Source: Bifidobacterium stellenboschense (lineage in GTDB: Bacteria; Actinomycetota; Actinomycetes; Actinomycetales; Bifidobacteriaceae). From it: a stretch of 64,000 nt of DNA. How positions within the stretch are numbered: the stretch's first letter is position 1; every line of letters starts with the position of its first letter. Shown here one piece after another: positions 60,605-64,000 of the stretch. The notes under the pieces are model-generated. The model was not told the DNA's origin. It made no database searches and worked only from the letters and a program-made list of their open reading frames with translations. The stretch lies in contig NZ_JGZP01000012.1 in assembly GCF_000741785.1 (NCBI RefSeq), positions 283,638 through 347,637 of the forward strand, written 5' to 3'. A program made the translations under genes and the position numbers.

Positions 60605-63178
60605 CTACCGCAGGTACCGGCCCGTCACGCTGTCCGGGTTCGCGGCGACGACTTCCGGCGTGCCGGTGGCGACGATGCGGCCGCCGGCGGCGCCTCCGCC
60701 GGGGCCCATGTCGATGATCCAGTCGGCGTTGGCGATCATATCGAGGTCGTGTTCGATGACGACGACGGTCGCCCCGCCTTCGACGAGCCGGTCGAACACG
60801 CCGAGCAGCACGCGCACGTCCAACGGGTGCAGGCCGATGGTCGGCTCGTCGAACACGAACACGGCGTCCGACTGGGCGCGGCCCATCTCACTGGCGAGCT
60901 TCAACCGTTGCGCCTCGCCGCCGGACAGGGCGGGCGTCGGCTCCCCCAGCGTGAGATAGCCGAGTCCCAGATCATGCAGCGTCTCCAACCGCGCATGCAC
61001 CTTGCGCATGTCTCCGGTCACGTCCAGCGCCTCGTCGACGCTCATCGCCATCAATTGCGGCAGGGTGAGCGCGCGCCCGTCCCGCCCCACACGATGCACG
61101 GCAGCGGCGGCGGGCGCGTAGCGCGAGCCGCGGCAGTCGGGGCAGTCGATGCTCACGTCGGGCAGGAACTGCACGTCGAGCGAGATCGACCCGGTGCCGT
61201 CGCAGGTGGGGCAGCGCAATCGCCCCGTGTTGTAGGAGAAGTCGCCGGCCTTCCAGCCGCCTTGCTTCGCCTCGTCGGTGCGGGCGAACGCGCGGCGCAG
61301 GTCGTCGTGGATTCCCGCGTACGTGGCGACGGTGGAGCGCACGTTCGCGCCGATCGGCGTCGCGTCGATGAGGTTCGCACGCCGGATGCCGTCCGCCGCG
61401 ATCGCACGCACGTGCGCGGGCATCGCGGTGTCTTCCGCGTTCGCCCGCAACGCGGGAATCAACGATTCGAGCACCATCGTCGTCTTGCCGGAACCGGACA
61501 CACCCGTCACCACGGTGAGACGCCCGCGCGGTACGTCCACGACCAGCGGCTTCACCGTGTGCAACGGCCCGGTCTCCATGTGTATCGCGCCCGCCTCGAA
61601 CATCCGGCCCGCGTCAATCCGCACACGCACCCGTTCCGGACCGGTCTCGGCGAGGAACGGCGCGATGCGGCTGCCCCGCTCCCCCGCGGCCGCCACGTCG
61701 GCGACCGTGCCCTGCGCGATCACGTGGCCGCCGGCCGCGCCCGCGACCGGCCCCATCTCGATGAGATGGTCGCATGCCTTGAGCACGCGCACGTCATGGT
61801 CGACGACGACCACGGTGTTGCCGTCCGCCACGAGGTCGCACATCACGCCGATCAGCCCGTCCACGTTCGCCGGATGCAGGCCGATGGACGGCTCGTCGAG
61901 CACGTACAGCACGCCGGTGGTCCGGTTGCGCACGGCGCGCGCCAGTTGGACGCGCTGCCGCTCACCGGTGGACAGCGTGGAGCCTGCGCGGTCGAGCGCG
62001 AGATAGCCGAGGCCGAGTTCCAGCAGGCGTCTGGCCACGTCGAGGAACGATTCGGCGATGTTCGTCGCCATCGGATGCATCGCCTCGGGCAGCGTGGCGG
62101 GCACGCCGCGCACCCAGTCGACCGCCTCGTCCAGGGTCATGGCGCTCGCCTGGGCAAGATCCAGCCCGCGCACCTCGGGGCCGCGCGCCGCCTTGCTCAG
62201 GCGCGTGCCGCCGCAGTCCCGGCACGGCTTCTCCTCGAGGAACCGCGCGACGCGTTTCAGTCCCTTCTCGTCCTTGGCCTTGGCGAGCGCGTTCTCGACG
62301 GTGTACACGGCATTGAAATAGGTGAAATCAAGTTCGGCGAAATCGTCGCTTTTCTTCGACCGGTAGAGGATGTGCTTCTTGACGGCCGGCCCGTGGTACA
62401 CGATGTCGCGTTCCTTGGGACTCAGGTCGCGGAACGGCACGTCGGTGCGCACGCCCATCGCCCGGCACACGTCCTTCATCAGGTCCCACATGAGCGACCC
62501 CCATGGGGCGACGGCGCCTTCGTCGATGGTCTTCGACTCGTCGGGCACGAGCGAGGCGAGGTTCACTTCGCGCATGACGCCGGTGCCGGAGCAGGTGGGG
62601 CATGCGCCGGCCGAGTTGAAGGCGAGGGATTCGGCACCGGGTCCGAAGAACGTCTCGCCGCATGCGGCGCAGCGGATGGGCAGTTCGGCGGCCACGTCGA
62701 GCGTAGGTTCGTGGCGTGCCCCGCAGTGCGGGCACACGTGCGCGCCGCAGCGGGAGAACAGGAGGCGCAGGCTGTTGAGCAGTTCGCTCATCGTGCCGAA
62801 CGTGGAGCGCACGCCGGGCACGGCGGGCCGCTGGTGGAGGGCGAGCGCGGCGGGCACGTGGCGCACGTCGTCGACCTGCGCGCGCGTCGCCTGGGTGAGC
62901 CGGCGGCGCGTGTACGTGGACAGGGCCTCCAGGTAGCGGCGTGAGCCTTCCGCGTAGAGCACGCCCAGGGCGAGCGAGCTTTTGCCTGATCCGGAGACGC
63001 CGGCCACGCCGGTGAGCGCGTTCAACGGCACGTCCACGTCGATGTTCTTGAGGTTGTGCACGTGCGCGCCGCGCACTTCGATCGAGGTCGGCGTGTAGTG
63101 CTCCCCCGCGCGGGCGTCGTCTTCCGTCCGCGCTTCCGCCTGTTCTTTCGTCCGTGCCTTCGCATGCTCGTCTGCCAT
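60605..63178 (-). CDS. UvrA-like excinuclease ABC subunit A paralogue
   Basis: Two ABC modules are present: Walker A GVSGSGKSS (60-68) and GVSGSGKTT further on, signatures LSTGERQR and LSGGEAQR, and DEPSIGLHP and DEPTIGLHP as Walker B regions. Zinc-binding CPHC, CAAC, CPTC and CPDC pairs are retained. At 857 residues it is shorter than housekeeping UvrA (about 950), fitting the UvrA2/DrrC class linked to DNA damage or intercalating-drug tolerance. TACAAT ends seven bases before ATG 63178 and no ribosome binding site exists, so the transcript is probably leaderless. Confidence 0.87.
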   Translation of the reverse strand: MADEHAKARTKEQAEARTEDDARAGEHYTPTSIEVRGAHVHNLKNIDVDVPLNALTGVAGVSGSGKSSLALGVLYAEGSRRYLEALSTYTRRRLTQATRAQVDDVRHVPAALALHQRPAVPGVRSTFGTMSELLNSLRLLFSRCGAHVCPHCGARHEPTLDVAAELPIRCAACGETFFGPGAESLAFNSAGACPTCSGTGVMREVNLASLVPDESKTIDEGAVAPWGSLMWDLMKDVCRAMGVRTDVPFRDLSPKERDIVYHGPAVKKHILYRSKKSDDFAELDFTYFNAVYTVENALAKAKDEKGLKRVARFLEEKPCRDCGGTRLSKAARGPEVRGLDLAQASAMTLDEAVDWVRGVPATLPEAMHPMATNIAESFLDVARRLLELGLGYLALDRAGSTLSTGERQRVQLARAVRNRTTGVLYVLDEPSIGLHPANVDGLIGVMCDLVADGNTVVVVDHDVRVLKACDHLIEMGPVAGAAGGHVIAQGTVADVAAAGERGSRIAPFLAETGPERVRVRIDAGRMFEAGAIHMETGPLHTVKPLVVDVPRGRLTVVTGVSGSGKTTMVLESLIPALRANAEDTAMPAHVRAIAADGIRRANLIDATPIGANVRSTVATYAGIHDDLRRAFARTDEAKQGGWKAGDFSYNTGRLRCPTCDGTGSISLDVQFLPDVSIDCPDCRGSRYAPAAAAVHRVGRDGRALTLPQLMAMSVDEALDVTGDMRKVHARLETLHDLGLGYLTLGEPTPALSGGEAQRLKLASEMGRAQSDAVFVFDEPTIGLHPLDVRVLLGVFDRLVEGGATVVVIEHDLDMIANADWIIDMGPGGGAAGGRIVATGTPEVVAANPDSVTGRYLR

Positions 63179-63224
63179 GCGGCCCATTGTAGGTGCCGTG
63201 CGCCCGTTCCCGCCGCGCGCCGGT

Positions 63225-64000
63225 TCACGCGGTGTGCGCGTGGATCTCGTATGACGCGTATGCGGGCAGGTCGTAGGTCTCGATGGAGAACGCGCGGCTC
63301 TTCCCCGTCGCCGGTTTGGCGACGTACTCGTTGCGCCCGAAGATGATCGTTCCGGTCTTGTCGCGCAGGACGAGCGTCACGATGATGTCGTCCGTGTACA
63401 CGCCTTTGCCGTCGTCATCGTCGCGGTCGGTCGTCACTTCGCCGCCGAACGTGACGCCGTCAAGGTCGGTCTTGCGTTCCGTCGCGTCGCGCACACTGTA
63501 CGATTCGGCTCCGCCCGTGTCGAGCAGGTCGTCGGAGGATGGCGTCTCGACGGTGAAGTCGACGGTCGCGGGTTTCTCCCCGTCGCCGCTCTGTCCGCTG
63601 AAGTACGCGGTCTCGCCGGCGAAGACGAGCGGGAAGACGGGCGTGTCGGCGAACATGACGGATCCGTCGGCGGCGCGACCGGTGACGGTGACTCTCGGGA
63701 ATCGGACGGCGCGTGTCGTATCCGTGTTGCGCAGGGCGAGCGCGTATTCCACGTATCCGCTTTCGGCCGACCAGCCGGATTCGACGAGTTCGAGCGGATT
63801 GTGCGCCACGGTGTCCGTGCCGCCGGTCGCGTCGCCGGTCGAATCGTGCGAACCGTTCGCGCCATCCGCGCCATTGCCGGAGGATGTCCCGTCGCCGCCC
63901 GTCAAAGGCCGCGACGTCGTCGACGACGCGGATGACGCGGCGTTCCCGGCGTCGGCGAGGTGCAACGCCGCGTATCCGACGCCGGCGGCGAGCAGGAGCG
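63225..64000 (-). CDS. Membrane-anchored extracytoplasmic protein (5' end missing)
   Basis: The frame is open to the window edge. The first visible residues, LLLAAGVGYAALHLA, look like the end of a membrane segment. A Ser/Gly/Asn-rich linker of about 50 residues follows, then a beta-rich domain of about 180 residues (ALALRNTDTTRAVRFPRVTV, RDKTGTIIFGRNEYV). The fold resembles small immunoglobulin-like domains of DUF4352/FxLYD type, but this is a guess from strand pattern only. The N-terminus, and any further domain, lies outside the window. Confidence 0.7.
   Translation of the reverse strand, partial: LLLAAGVGYAALHLADAGNAASSASSTTSRPLTGGDGTSSGNGADGANGSHDSTGDATGGTDTVAHNPLELVESGWSAESGYVEYALALRNTDTTRAVRFPRVTVTGRAADGSVMFADTPVFPLVFAGETAYFSGQSGDGEKPATVDFTVETPSSDDLLDTGGAESYSVRDATERKTDLDGVTFGGEVTTDRDDDDGKGVYTDDIIVTLVLRDKTGTIIFGRNEYVAKPATGKSRAFSIETYDLPAYASYEIHAHTA

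Overview
The window is high-GC DNA, read here as a Bifidobacterium or close relative. This is inferred from the gene content, not from a database search: a membrane-anchored serpin next to a two-component system (a pairing known in bifidobacteria), tandem crcB genes behind a fluoride riboswitch, strong AGGAGG-type ribosome binding sites mixed with leaderless starts (TANNNT about 7 nt before ATG), and scattered GC-rich palindromic repeats. No tRNA, rRNA or CRISPR array was recognised. Both window edges cut genes: the 3' part of a secreted coiled-coil protein at base 1 and the 5' part of a membrane-anchored protein at base 64000.

Layout. 1-10.4 kb: secreted coiled-coil protein, GH13 glycosidase, DEAD-box helicase, SDR oxidoreductase with a small protein and a divergent AraC regulator, a repeat cluster, uracil permease, histidine phosphatase and L,D-transpeptidase. 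10.4-19.9 kb: a tetR-azlC-azlD-AEC amino-acid/organic-acid export cluster, an ABC exporter with its divergent TetR regulator, and an MFS pump followed by a LysR regulator. 19.9-25.6 kb: redox and stress genes (cupin, aldo/keto reductase, flavodoxin), a PP2C-like protein, acetyltransferases and a decayed hipBA locus. 25.6-38.2 kb is accessory: a gene-free 995-bp stretch bounded by 18-bp inverted repeats, two paralogous NAD(P)H oxidoreductases, two paralogous MFS pumps, two toxin-antitoxin modules with palindromic operators, a K+ channel, an atypical lactate dehydrogenase homologue, a methyltransferase and a 3-hydroxyacyl-CoA dehydrogenase.

38.2-52.5 kb: an MFS pump that appears to have lost its start codon, a LysR regulator, the serpin with its sensor kinase and response regulator, a FetAB-like exporter, a DnaQ-fold exonuclease, the fluoride riboswitch with two crcB genes, and two PadR regulators around a truncated NAD(P)-binding oxidoreductase. 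A motif CGTTTCGA(G/C)ATA recurs at both PadR genes, near the truncated oxidoreductase and upstream of the oxidoreductase at 29281, suggesting a small PadR redox regulon. A MerR-MATE efflux operon follows.

52.6-60.6 kb is a defence island: a complete type I restriction-modification operon (hsdR-hsdM-hsdS, overlapping genes) followed by a two-gene unit, an ABC/AAA-type ATPase overlapping a small TOPRIM-like protein. This unit sits directly behind a perfect 26-bp inverted repeat and is the best candidate for a poorly described system. The window ends with a UvrA-like ATPase on the opposite strand.
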